This document shows positions 1 to 12,058 of a DNA stretch of 64,000 nt, piece after piece. Position numbers and translations under genes: made by a program. The notes beneath the pieces are model-generated. The model did no database searches, was not told the origin of the DNA, and was given only the letters and a program-made list of their open reading frames with translations. This DNA is from Enoplolaimus lenunculus. Taxonomy: Eukaryota; Nematoda; Enoplea; Enoplida; Thoracostomopsidae. Location: NCBI GenBank assembly GCA_030248215.1, contig JASANG010001585.1, positions 62,001 through 126,000 of the forward strand. The letters are read 5' to 3'. How positions within the stretch are numbered: position 1 is the first letter of the stretch; every line of letters begins with the position of its first letter.

Positions 1-584
1 GCATACGTATACTAAATTAGAATGAGATTATGTTTTTTTATTTCTAAATGCTTTATTTCGGTATAAGATTTCGACTCCTATCGAATTAAGTTCCGTTCAG
101 CACCCTGCCGGTTGTACTCTGGCGTTAACAGGGTTTAACAGATGAATAATAAAGACATATATATTTATTGAACATTGTCATCACCACAAAGATATAATAG
201 TGCAATACTGGACGGTATGTCGAAACATTACAACAGTGTATGTTATTTAATTAATTTTAAATCCATTTTTTGTGCGATAGTTGTTACATATATGTACTGC
301 TGTTGTGCGGTTTGTGTAAAATATAATATATTGAGCGATTAAGCGCTAAACGGTTGTTGCATCTGAATTGTCATTTTTATAAGCGTTCGTGCGCTGTTGG
401 CTTTAGTTTTTGCGGCGTGACAAATGTAAATATTACGATATGAAATTGGAATATTTAAAAATTATTTAGCTGCGCACCGATTGCCATATATATTACCTAT
501 GCCAATTATAGCATTTGAACGCATTAAGTAAATAATCTTATTATGCAAATAGCAAATATAGGTTTTCCAGCATATTGGTTTTAG

Positions 585-955
585 CAGGATGCAATCGGAG
601 TTCCGATTCCGGTTCCAATTGCGCAATCAATCGGAATCGGAATTTCTACATTTTTTAATTTTAGGCCAACTTGTGATACGTTGTACAAACATTCTGCATC
701 GTTTATGTGTTAAATTGTTTTCGATATGTTAACTTATCAATAATTGATAGTACTTTAGCTTTACAGAGCCAAAAAATGATTGCCAATTTGTGCCATGCGA
801 CGTTTTTTAGTATTGTTGCCAGCCTACAGACACCATAAATCAATATTATACTTGCTAATTCAAGTTATCCGTATAGTCACAAATTTTGTAGTTCCGATTC
901 CGGTGTAAATTTTCTGTTCCGATTCCGGCATAATCCAGTTCCGCTTTGCACCCTG
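585..955. mobile_element. hAT-like MITE, TTCCGATTCC phrase family
   Basis: Starts CAGGATGCAATCGG and ends TTTGCACCCTG, flanked by a perfect 8-bp duplication GGTTTTAG (577-584 and 956-963). Ends are filled with TTCCGATTCCGG phrases. The interior (TTTTAGGCCAACTTGTGAT, TTAACTTATCAATAATTGAT) is shared with 30603-30985 and 41031-41442. No coding capacity. Confidence 0.85.
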
Positions 956-1339
956 GGTTTTAGGCATAGAAAATCTAAATATGATCCTCAAAATTTGTCA
1001 AATTAGGTATAGCTACGTACTCGCTGTGTATTTAGTCCTTCACACTTATAATGTATATACATACACGTATGTAGGTGTGTATTTTGTAGATAGAAGATGT
1101 GCGATATCATATGGAAGTGATCAAAGATACAATCAGAAAGTTGTCTGACATATTTCCTCAGAAGAAGCCAACGCCTACTTATTTAGAAGTAAGTTAAGAA
1201 CTGCTACAGATATTATTAATAATCGCAAATCTGAGAACGGAGGTCGGGACGAAATATATTAACGTTTAAAAGTTATGCGGCTTTCTTTGAGTTGATATTC
1301 TGAAACAAATTATAAATATATCTCAAATTTGCAACATGC

Positions 1340-1929
1340 AAGATTCGGATTCGAATTCGGTTTTGGATTCGGCAAATTAGTACTGGATTCGGATTCGGTC
1401 AAATCGTGGATTCGGGGCCCCGGAGAAAAAGAACGGTCATTGACTCAGTTATCGTAAAACGCCAGACATTTATGGTCAAAAGTTTTATAACCAAAACCAC
1501 ACCTCTTCGCCGTGGCTTTTGTTCGAAGTGACGCAGTAAGTATTAATATATACTCAAAGTTATTAGCAAAACCTTTATTAACAATATGATTGATAACAAG
1601 TTACAGAAAGATTGCCGGACTTGGGTTACTGACTCCGGTATTTTTTTTGTTGTGGGAGAAATAAGTAAGGCAGTTGAAGAACGGCTGGTAGGTTCCTTCA
1701 GATTAATATGATATTACTTATTCATGGCGCAAGGGGTAATCTAAATTCAGCATAGAAAACAAATTCAGTAAGCAAAGAACAAACTGAGGAGCTTTATTAT
1801 ACCGGAATCGTAATCGAATCGCAGCAGAAAATATACCGAAATGTCACTGTCGTGCAGAATCCACGATTTAACCTTTGTATTCGGATTTTTTACAACAGAG
1901 TCCTAATCCGAACCTCTGTTGCCGCCCTG
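1340..1929. mobile_element. Probable MITE with GGATTCGG phrases
   Basis: The left part holds GATTCGGATTCGAATTCGG; the right part holds CTAATCCGAACC then TTGCCGCCCTG. This resembles the hAT-like layout, but the left end and target duplication were not found. Related phrases occur at 10580-11010 and near 25440-25540. Confidence 0.4.
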
Positions 1930-1959
1930 CCTTAGGTGTTAACCTTGCATTGGGGTTTA

Positions 1960-3600
1960 AAATTCTAAGCCGTTTACTGGGACAGCCTAATTTGCATAAT
2001 TTTTTAAACCGTAATTAATACTTTACATTACGTATTTTGATTATTTCACTAGTTATTATGGTTACAAGCAGTCTAATTTGAGTATTCAAGGGTTTTTGGG
2101 GCGACGAAACTAAATAAATTGTTTATAAACCTTCAAAACCGATAAATGAAAAGGTTGCTACTATCTAATTAGCGTATTAACTTATTTAGTGTTAGACCTG
2201 AATTAGGACTTTTACATTAATACACTAATTATTACGGTTACAGAGCAATTTGATTTCAGTAGTTAAGTGTTTTGGTGTGTAGAATCTGAATTAATTATTT
2301 ATAAATCTCCAAGATAGATAAGCGAACAGTTAGCCACTAACGAATTAGCATATTGCCTATAATTTTAAGCCGTTTATTAGCTACAGGCTAATTTGCATAA
2401 TTAGTTAAGCCTAAATTAGAAGTTTCTACATTATTTCACTAATTATTAAAGTTACACGCAGGGTGCTACCGGATCGCGAAAAAACCGGATACCGGATCCG
2501 GATAGTGAGTTTTGTACCGGAACCGGATGTTAATCGGATAGTGTGTTTTTTTAAATAAATTAATTTTTAGCACGTTAATACGTCAGTAAATGTTAATTTA
2601 TCTTTAGTAAATGGAATATTGCGTTTATATAAGGAGCTTGTCCTAATCCTTGAAAATACGTAATTGTGTGAAGCTGCAAATAATTGGTTTGTTTCGATAA
2701 TAAAATCCGAATCGCTGCCATAACCATAATAATATTAAAAAATACTGCTTTAAACCAAACTGTATACTTACATATGATGGGACTGAAAATATAACATCTC
2801 ACAATATAATTTGCAATAATTTGAGATTTACGAAAGCATCACCGAAATCCGGTATCCGGTAGGTTTATACCGGATACCGGAACCGGATGCGGGCTTTTTG
2901 TCGGACAGTAAGCAGGAGCCGGATATCTGGTCGCACCCTGGTTACAAGCAATATAATTTCAGCATTAAAGAGTTTTGGGTGCGAGGAATCTGAATAGATT
3001 GTTTACAAACCTCCAAAATCGATAATTGATTAGTTAGCTAGTAGATGATTTTATTAGCTTAATTGACAAGACAAAATTAAGACTTTTTAAATTATGTCAA
3101 TAATTATTAGGGTTACTGGAAATTTTTGGGTGCGAGGAATCGGAGTAAATTGTTTACAAACCTCTAAAACCGATAATTGATTAATTAGCTAATAGATAAT
3201 TTGCATATAAGCATAATTGATAAACATAAATTATGCTTTTTTACAATATTTCACTAATTATTATTGTTACAAGCAATCTAATTTCAGCAGTAATTGATTT
3301 TAGGTGCAAGGGATCTGAATAAATTGTCTACAAACCCTCAGAACCGATAACCGAATTTTTAGCTAATATATATACCTAATTTGAATATTAGTAATATATA
3401 TCTAATTTGAATATTACCTCAATTGACAAGACAAAATTAGGACTTTTTAAATTATTTCAATACGTATATAGGTAATTATTACAGTGACTGAATGGGTTTT
3501 GGGTGCGAGGAATCTGAATAAATTGTCTACAAACCTCCAAAACCGTGAAATGAATAGTTAGCTAATAACTAAGTTGTATATTATTATCTTAATTGCTTAC
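1960..3600. repeat. Degenerate AT-rich satellite, ~150-220-bp unit
   Basis: The landmark GTTACAAGCA(A/G)TCTAATTT recurs near 2058, 2237, 2941, 3112, 3264 and 3483. Each is followed by GGGTGCGAGGAATCTGAATAAATTG, then ACAAACCTCCAAAACCGATAA-like and TAATTAGC-like blocks. Unit spacing is irregular (about 150-220 bp), so this is an old array. It is interrupted by a hAT-like element at 2459-2940. Confidence 0.75.
2459..2940. mobile_element. hAT-like MITE, CGGATACCGG phrase family, inserted in satellite
   Basis: Begins CAGGGTGCTACCGGAT, ends TCTGGTCGCACCCTG. Target duplication GTTACACG/GTTACAAG (7 of 8) is the satellite landmark itself, so the insertion post-dates the array. Shares interior and ends with 9423-9841. 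Confidence 0.85.
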
Positions 3601-3956
3601 GTGTATCCGAACTTCGCTCAATAAATGTAGTCCCACGACGACTGGTTAGCACATTAACTATCACCATTATAAGTGGGACCAAGCTTCGCACAATATGTAC
3701 GCGTTGTGCCACTACGACTGGTATATTTAATGATTGTGTGCAAATCAATATATATATTTACTTTAGCGCGCTTGTTATTCATGTTTTTATAATAATTTCT
3801 ATGCCTACATATTTAAGAATGACGAGCTGAGAAGTGAAATGGTGACGATTGTTATGAAATTTAACAGAACTGCATGCAAATTTCGCACGTGATATTGCTA
3901 ATAGTGATTCCGATTCTCATACCTTTAATCGTAATCGTATCGTCAGCAGGGATGTG

Positions 3957-4043
3957 CGGTCTCGGTCAAAAGCCGAGGCCCGAGACGAAGACCGAGACTA
4001 GCCAAATCACGAGACTTACCGAGACCGAAACCGCACATCCCTG
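3957..4043. mobile_element. 87-bp hAT-like fold-back MITE, CGAGACCG phrase family
   Basis: Starts CAGGGATGTGCGGTCTCGG and ends with the near-perfect inverse. Flanked by a perfect 8-bp duplication ATCGTCAG (3949-3956 and 4044-4051). Almost the whole element is inverted repeat; it is one of the smallest complete elements in the window. Confidence 0.92.
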
Positions 4044-4469
4044 ATCGTCAGCTTGGATCATGGTATAGACACTTGATGTTTACGCTAGTATACGTATAAG
4101 GGCGACACCGAATTCGCGATTTCACCGAATCCGAAACGCCCAACCCATTGTGATATTGCTAAACTTCTTTTACTGCAATGTACACCGTAAATTTTTTATA
4201 ACGAGCTGATAACCTATATTGCAACGCAAATAAATACACCGCCTATGAGAACATTTATCAGCCAAAATATATCTTAAACTGTGGCAGAAAGTATATTCCC
4301 CTGGTTAAACGTTAAACCAGACTAGGTTCAACCTGGGAGAAGCCCATAACATACAAAAATGGAAAGACGGACAGGCCACCTAGCAAGCCGAATCTTATGG
4401 GACCGTTTTACAAGTCAGTTGTAGCACGGTTTATTGTCCTTCCGATATACAAACGCGCGCTGCTAAACT

Positions 4470-4700
4470 TGCTTCAAGCGTGCGGTGTACTCGGACATCG
4501 CTGTCATGATGTGCACCTGACTCAAGAACTCGTGCAGCGTACTCATTGCAGAACTCGCACTCGTTCCACACTTGTGCCCGCACTCGTTCTTTTCACTTGT
4601 GCAGTAAAAAAGCGATGCACTCGTGCACGCACTCGCATCACTTCGCTCGGCTCGTGCAGCACACTTGACGCATCGCAGCAGCGTGCGTTCATATCACGGA
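4470..4700. repeat. Degenerate CTCGTGCA/CACTCGCA phrase repeat
   Basis: Dense, irregular reiterations of CTCGTGCAG and GCACTCGT in both orientations. The 126-codon frame through it (4397-4777) has no protein-like composition and is taken as chance. Confidence 0.55.
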
Positions 4701-5164
4701 AGAACGCAAAATCGTGCTACAACTATTACATATACATCGTTTCGCGTTTTGAGTTGTACAACAATTATATATTTTGATTTATTTGGCTTACTGTTCATGT
4801 AAATTCTACAGACCATCATCGCATTTGTATGTGTGTATATGATATGTTTGTATAATGGGCATATGGGATGAATTTTTAGGAACCCTGATCACGTACGCAT
4901 ATTATTTTGTAGTTTTCTAGCTTGTTGATAGATTTTTTTGTTTCAATTCGTAGCTTAAAATACTAGAAACCTACGAGCTCATGTGTGCGTTTTAAAATTT
5001 TATACCATACTGTCGATGCATTTCTGTTCTATAATGTTCAATTTTTGCTATGGCATGTATTCCCACGTTCGCGCGATTAATAAGTACGTACTTTAGTTTT
5101 AATTTTTCAGGAATTTCTTAGTTTTGTCGTTGGATTATCCCAGGTTCTGATAATGTTTGTAAAG

Positions 5165-6528
5165 GCATTGGATGTGCCGATTAATCGGCATCAGTAATAA
5201 TCGGCACTTTCCGTGAGTATCGGCATTGGCACCAGGGATGTGCGGTCTTGGTCAAAAACCAATACCTGAGACCGAGACCCGACACCCGACAATCGAGACC
5301 GCGACTGTATGGTCTCGGTCTCGGTCATTTTTTGACCGATACCGAGAATAAAAATCAATTGTTTTCCAACAAAAGTTTTGCATGTTTTTTTGTACTTCTG
5401 TGTCATTCTAGCGTAATAAAATGTTGTATCTGCTCAGAAATTATAATATTAAACATAAAAATTATCGCAAAATTTTGGCAAAAACACACTAACAAACACA
5501 GTTCAGTGTCAAAACTACGCTTTCAGCTTTTTTTTTCCACGAAAATGAATCGTCAATCGCCAGTATATTTAAATTTATGAATATATAGTAAGCCTTTTTT
5601 AGCCTTTATCAAAATGATATTTTAGCGTTAATTGGAACTTTTAAATTTTTTTGGCGCGATTCCTCGTAAATGTCATCTATAAATACAACTATCTGTGTTT
5701 TGACGCAATAATATCAAAACGTTTTGGGGTGTCCCTTTTAAAAAAGAATCTTCAATAACCGTCGCGGGGTCATTCTGTTTCGCAAATTGCTATATTACTA
5801 AAAACAGAAAAAAATATACAGCCAAAAATCAATAAATACAACTGACGTCCGTTCATTGTGAGCGTTGGGCAGAAAAAACGGGAACTTGTCTTTCTCCTTT
5901 AGTCTCAATTAGAAACCTACCGAGACTCAAAAAACCGAGACCGATACGTGCCAAATGCCGAGAATTATCGAGACCGCACATCCCTGATCGGTACTGCCAA
6001 AAATTACCGATTCTTTGCCGATACTTTTTGCACATAACAGTTGGAATACTATCAATTCGGAAATGTTATCTCTGTTGCGTTTGTTCTTGAAAAAATAATT
6101 GAAATGAACTGTTGTTATAAAATTATAATCGTTTATGATGGTTAGGGTTTAAGCCTTCAAATACGTAATGATGTAATGTAGTATCGTATCTGTTTATTAA
6201 TCATCGTGTACTAAAGTTAGAATTGGCATAGGATTGGCATCGCAAAATCTCAAACTAAGAATTGGCATCGGCAAAAATTTTGTTACCGGCACATTTTAAT
6301 ATTGTTTGCACATATCAGTCAGTTGGAATGTTGTCAGTTTCACTTCTTGGCGCATACCAGTGTGTGTTTTCAGTGAAACTATTATCCCTCTTGAATTTGT
6401 GCTCGAAAAAATTAATTGAAATGAACCATTCTCATAAAATTATAATCGTTTATGATGGTTAGGGTTGAAGTCTTCGCATGTTGACGTAATGTAGTAATCC
6501 TATCTGTTTATTATTACGCACATCCCTG
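5165..6528. mobile_element. Cluster of GGCATCGG-phrase elements with nested hAT-like MITE
   Basis: The outer element is marked by GGATGTGCCGATTAATCGG on the left and ...CGCACATCCCTG ending at 6528. A CGAGACCG-family element (5233-5986, CAGGGATGTGCGGTC ends) is nested in it, flanked by ATTGGCAC/ATCGGTAC (6 of 8). A ~100-bp segment (AAAATTATAATCGTTTATGA...) occurs twice, near 6120 and 6435, so two related outer copies lie in tandem. Similar fragments sit at 8168-8318 and 9940-10215. Confidence 0.6.
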
Positions 6529-7028
6529 GTATTAAACTCGGTGTCGGCTTCGTCAATAAAACTAAATTTCGTACACAGATGCAATCGCGTACGTAGAATT
6601 TGGTTTCCGAAGACAGGGTCCTCTGTTGGAAATACCGGGGGCTTGTAAAAATTTTCCGGGGAGTACGTAATAAAAAATTCGTGGGCAGAGGTTTATGGAC
6701 AATTGTCCGGGTGTCCTTGTCGCGTTTATCAAAGTGGTTTAGAAACACTAAACAACAGTTGCAACTTTACAGAGGGTGCTCAAAGACAGTCGAGCTGTCT
6801 ATGCATAGCCTCACAGTAATAATAAACCTCAATTAAATATGCTTGGTCTAATAGAAACTTTTATGTTTCGCATAATTTCGGTGGTGGGTTCCGGGCTAGG
6901 CGCATTCGGAAACCCGTCGACAGGTCATGCACAATTCAACTTCAGTTTTGTCAGATACTGCAAACTTCTTTATTTATTGTCATCAAGCTAAATTTGTGCC
7001 TTAGCCGAATGTTATATTTATATGTCAG

Positions 7029-7378
7029 TGGCTAAGTTTCCAAAATCTTACGTAAGTATTTGCTTAAGCTATGCTTAAGTAAGTACTTAACTTAAGTCGC
7101 TTAACTTTTCGAACAAAACAGTTAAACGCCAAATGTGAGCAATTGTCATTACAAAAAAGTAACAGTTTTGATTCATATTTAGGAAGGACTACGAGTCTGC
7201 AGTTTCAGCTAGAACAAGGTTTGTATACCTGAACGGTTAATTTGTAATCTATTAGATTTAGTCAGCGGCTAAAGTATTTACTTAAGTACGCGTTTAAAAA
7301 CGACGAAATGGCTAAATAATTACTTAACACGCACTTAAATATCAAATGATACTTAAGTAGGGTTTCAGAAACCCAGTC
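7029..7378. mobile_element. MITE with CTTAAGT-rich ends, copy 1
   Basis: Ends are GGCTAAGTTTCCAAAATCTT and its diverged inverse (GGGTTTCAGAAACCCAGTC). The interior is shared, inverted, with 7456-7825. Ends are full of ACTTAAGTA palindromes. Confidence 0.7.
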
Positions 7379-7455
7379 AGTGAGTAGTAAATCTTAGCTA
7401 TGATTTTTGGAATACGTAAATTATATGTCTTAGACGACAGTCGATCAATGTATAT

Positions 7456-7825
7456 TGGCTGGGTTTCTGAAACCCTACTTAAGTGTCACTTGGTATTCAA
7501 GTACGTGTTAAGTAATTACTTACCCATTTTGTCGGTTTTAAAAGGTTACTTAAGTTAAGTAAATACTTAGGCCGCCGACTAAATCGAATAGATAACAAAT
7601 TAACCGTTCAGGTATACAAACCTTGGTTCAACTAAAATTGCAGACTCGTGGTGCCTCCTTAATATAAACCGAAACTATTACGTACTTATTTTGTTATGAC
7701 AATGGTTCACATTTTTGACGTTTACCTGTTTTGTTCGAAAAGTTAAGTATTTACTTAAGTCAGCGACTTAAGTAATTACTTAAGCGTAGCTAAGTAAATG
7801 CTTAAGACTTTAGGAACCCAGCCAT
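7456..7825. mobile_element. MITE with CTTAAGT-rich ends, copy 2 (inverted)
   Basis: Starts TTGGCTGGGTTTCTGAAACC and ends GGAACCCAGCCATT. The interior (GGTATACAAACCTTG, GTTTTGTTCGAAAAG) is the reverse complement of copy 1 only ~80 bp away. A third, partial copy is at 37495-37740. Confidence 0.75.
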
Positions 7826-8790
7826 TGACGTACACGTATTTTACATTTAGTCAAACAAATATATATCAGTGACTGTAAAAAAATGGTAACGAACGTCCGA
7901 AACTTTTTATGAAATCGAAAACTCGAACAAACGAAACGTCGCTATTTTTGTTCCGCTACTTTGTTATACTATTATGCAAATACTATTACTACTACTACTA
8001 CTACTACAATACAATTGCGAAGCATATTCGAATATTACACACGTATTCAAGGTTTGCTTCTTGAACGCCATCAAATTATTGTATTTTATACCTGCGATGA
8101 TGGATAGGCATTGGTACATTCGTTGGTGGCGCCGGTTTGTATGTTGTTGCGTAGTAAGTTGAATGCCTAGTGATGTGCAAACATAAACAGTACCGGCGCG
8201 AGCAATTTAATGCTTTGACACACGTTTACAGTTGGAATCGGCATCGGTTCGGCATCGGCGCAAAATTTCAAAATAAAGATCGGCATCGGCAAAAATTTTG
8301 GTATCGGCACATCCCTAATACGTATATATATATGGTGGCAGCGACCCCAAAATTTCACTCAGTGTACGTAGCAAACCGATTACCACTTTTCTGAATCTAA
8401 ATTCGACCTCGTGATTTGTACTACGTGTTAAAATGCTATTTGCTAGATCCGCATGTCAAGTGTCTAATTTGACACTGTAAACTGTTCAACAGCTGACAAT
8501 TCGATTGTGCAATCTCGAACGGGGGGCTTGTTTTGAGTTGCCTGCAGGCTTAACCCGGGAGATGTGATGGAGGTGACACCGATATTTGTTTTTTTGAACG
8601 GGAGCTGAACATGGGTGTTTAACCGAGTGGGAGGAGACCTCCCAGCGCCCTAAAGTAGCAAAATGCTTACAACCGTGTTTTCAGGAACTAAATTTTGGCG
8701 CAACAGGAATGGAATTTTTTTACCCGAAATTTTTGAGTGGGGCTGCTGAACATGGTTTTTTTCGAGTGTTGAAGTGAAGGGTGACGTATG

Positions 8791-9235
8791 CAGGGTGCAA
8801 CCGGAATTCCGGTTCCGGAATTTTTTCACCTTCCGGTTCCGGAATTTTTTTACCTTCCGGTTCCGGTAACTTTTTACCGGATTTAAAAATTCCGGTGTTA
8901 TAATTCGGCCGTTTCCTTAACTTTGCTAATTTTTAAGAATCTCTTTTGAAAGCCACTTGTACTTCTAGTGTTTTTTAATTGCTTGTTCATGCAGTGGTTA
9001 TTGTTGTGGACAAAAGTATTTTACTGGAAGTGTATATATAAATCTGGACAATCACCGAATATAAGCCATTGATGGTGGATTTCACTTCAGTCGATGATGA
9101 AAATCTAAAATACAAAAAATAACATTAAAATGAAATTTTTGGTGAAATGCATTTTTCGCTTTCCGGTTCCGGTAAAATTTTCAAATTCCGGTTGCGGTTC
9201 CGGTTCTGGTAAATTGTAATTCCGGTTGCACCCTG
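8791..9235. mobile_element. hAT-like MITE, CCGGTTCCGG phrase family
   Basis: CAGGGTGCAACCGGAATTCC start and CCGGTTGCACCCTG end. Flanks GACGTATG and GTAGTATG match at 6 of 8, a decayed duplication. The interior (GAAAGCCACTTGTACT, TAAGCCATTGATGGTGG) is shared with 12642-13015 and 15966-16297. Confidence 0.82.
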
Positions 9236-9422
9236 GTAGTATGTTACTTTTTAGAAAACTGGCAATAATATATCGTAGACAGCTTTTTAACAAATTCGTC
9301 GTCAACTTATTCATTATAGTAAATCACGCATCATCAAACGTTTTAATCAGATATATACGTAGCTGTTTAACAAAACGGAGCCGGTTGCAAAGACGTTCGA
9401 ATGTATACAAATATATTTTAGT

Positions 9423-9841
9423 CAGGGTGCGACCGGATATGAATTTACCGGATACCGGATATTGTACGTACGTATACGTATGTTAAAATAATTTATTTTT
9501 TCGTTGTATTTTTAGCGTGCTTAAGGTTTTCGTCTGTTATAAAATTCATAATTATATACTGCTGATAAACGGAACTATTTTAATGCAAAAGTGGCTTTAA
9601 CTCTCGCTCGCGTAGACAAGTTAAAAGTAGCTGAAAATTATCAAAACTTGAACATCTTAACATGTCCAACAATGTAATCGCAGCAAAAAGTTAAAGACGC
9701 TCACTTGTAAAAAGCTGTTTTATGATATTCGGCACCACAACCGTAAATATCCGGTATCCGGTAGGTTTATACCGGATACCGGATACAGATATCAGTTTTT
9801 GACGAATATTAAACCGGAGCCGGATATCCGGTTGCACCCTG
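9423..9841. mobile_element. hAT-like MITE, CGGATACCGG phrase family
   Basis: Starts CAGGGTGCGACCGGAT and ends ATCCGGTTGCACCCTG, flanked by a perfect 8-bp duplication ATTTTAGT (9415-9422 and 9842-9849). Confidence 0.9.
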
Positions 9842-10758
9842 ATTTTAGTAACCCTAGTGTTTAAGCTGTTAAGCAGTGTATAATCTAGTGAGATGCAAAA
9901 AATTTGGTTCTTTATGACTGTGGTCCTCTTGTCACCAGTTAATAGGCATCGGCTTCGATATGGAAATAGTCGACACTTCCCGAGGATCGGCATTGGTATT
10001 CGGCACTCCACAAATTTAATTCTTTGCCTATTTTTACCACCTAGCAGTTAGTTGGATTGCTTTGTGATGTTTTGTGGTTTTGGTTTGGGAAAAGTGGTTG
10101 AAATTACCAGTTCTTATGCTACTGTACTCGTTTATAGTTGATAGATTTGAAAGGACGTACGTATTTGTGTTTATAATTATTTAGTGTAGTGTAGTAATTC
10201 TAGCGATTGTTTAGGCATTACGTATATACTAGGGTCACTATCGGATCCCAAACCGTAGGAAAATACCGCGTACGGGAATTTCTTGTGATTTTCATATTTT
10301 TCAATCGAGAACCGATCGTGATATGATTGGTCTCTTGCGACTTAATTGACGCTAGTATATAAGAATTGGCCCCGGCAAATCACGTGTTGTGTCCGGGTCC
10401 CAGTGTCGGGGACAGCGACAGAGCCAAACCCCGTGGTAATATGTACGTATATATACGTATCAAAGTAATAAAAGTAGTATCAGCATCGGTTCGGCATTGG
10501 CATAATTTCATATGCAAAATTTCATATATACTATTTTTGGTCATTAATTTTAACAGTTCGCAGAGTACCCTGAATCAGGATAACACTGAATCCGCTTCCG
10601 ACTCTGTTGCTAATTTGCCGAATCCAAACTTTTCATTTTACAAATTTCTGATATATCGATAATTGGTTTCAGAATACTAACACAATGCTAGCCGCATAAC
10701 TTATAACGGTTGATACATGTAATTGTTCACAAATTAGCTACCTGCAAAACTAATAGCA

Positions 10759-10791
<33 letters not shown>

Positions 10792-10833
10792 GTTGTTGTT
10801 GTTATTATTATTATTGTTATTATTATTATTAGC
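10759..10833. repeat. TTA/TTG microsatellite
   Basis: About 75 bp of ATT repeats interrupted by a short GTT block. Confidence 0.9.
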
Positions 10834-11297
10834 AAATTTACTTTTTTCGCAAACAACAATTATTTCGTGTCCGACCTTAGTTTTGACATTTAAGAGCTGA
10901 AACCAAAACTATTGATTTATATATATAGCGAGTTACTTAAAATTTTTATTTAAAAATGAAAAGCCATACTTATATTGCCGTATCCAAATCAGAAGTTTTA
11001 TTGCCACCCTGCCGTGAATATTGGCAAATTTTATTCTAAAGTTAAAGTATCAAAAACTCTCACGACGTATATATAAATACATTAATTGAAATAGTACTAA
11101 AATTAAGACTTTTTGCTAACACTGATTAAACAGCTCGTTTGTCTGAAAGCCGAATCTACGGTCAATGCGTGTGAAATCGTGAAACAAAGAAAAAAATGAC
11201 AATTTTTAGGTTAACCAAAATAAGCTGATCGAAGCGTGTTTGAAATTATGTTTAGGTTACGCGTACTCTGACTAACGATACGTTTGCTGTTTTTAAG

Positions 11298-12058
11298 GAA
11301 TACAAAGAGTTAACAGAACAGTTGCATCAGCTACAACTGATCGAACAGCAATGGGAACAGGACAAACAAGCACAACATGAACACGAACATGAACAGCAAC
11401 AACAACAGCAGCAGCAACAACTGCAACTGCAACGATTTCAACCGCAACTACGGCAAGACTCGCGCGTCGGCGGGCGTCTCTCTGCGTCTCCCAGTCGCCG
11501 TATTGCAGCAATGCAATGCGGCATTGGCACGATGACAATGGGCGGCGGCGGCGGCGTCATTCCAACGTCATATTTAACACAACGTTCGTCACCAACGTCA
11601 TCATTAATGACAAAAAGTCATACGCCATCGGCAGTGACGCTGTCATCGGTATCGGCATCGTCAAGTGGAGCATTTGTCTCACACCACATACCTAACAGTG
11701 CAACGCCGATCACTACTGCAGGAGCTTCGTGTCCCGTTGAATCGGCGTTCGGTGGGACACTAACTAATATTGGCGCTAATACTGGAAACGGCGGCACAGG
11801 ACCAGGACCACCGCCGTCATCACTTAATGTAGCAGTAATGTCGCCAATTGGTGGTGGTTCTTGTGCGTTCAACCCGTGTGGTGCCGGCGGCGGCGGCGGG
11901 CCTCCGACATCGTCGACAACGGGTGGTGTCGCCCAACTTCGGTCCGCGGTTCGATCACACGGTGCGTCCGCATCGTCTCAAGGTTCACAAGGAGCACTGT
12001 CGAGTTCATGTTCACCTCCGAACACTGTTCGTTCTACGTCGCCGTATAGTGCTGGCGG
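11298..12058 (+). CDS. raf: Raf exon: end of BRS-like helix plus Gln- and Gly/Ser-rich spacer
   Basis: The exon opens after a TTTTTAAG acceptor with [19 protein letters not shown]. This aligns with the B-Raf stretch EEYTSKLDALQQREQQLL that closes the B-Raf-specific region, so at least one more exon must lie upstream. A His-Glu/poly-Gln run follows (residues ~30-55), then ~190 residues of Ser/Thr/Gly/Pro low complexity. The donor is GCGG|GTAAGT, phase 2; the in-frame TAA right after it is intronic. GC content is clearly above the flanking introns, as expected for coding sequence. Confidence 0.85.

Noticed and set aside
4397-4777. 126-codon plus-strand frame
   Set aside because: Runs through degenerate CTCGTGCA repeats; Arg/Thr/Leu composition follows the phrase.
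1-11297. Search for the missing N-terminal Raf exon (pattern like NIKxMIxLTxxHIEALLxxF)
   Set aside because: No frame with that pattern was recognised by eye; the exon is probably outside the window or too diverged.
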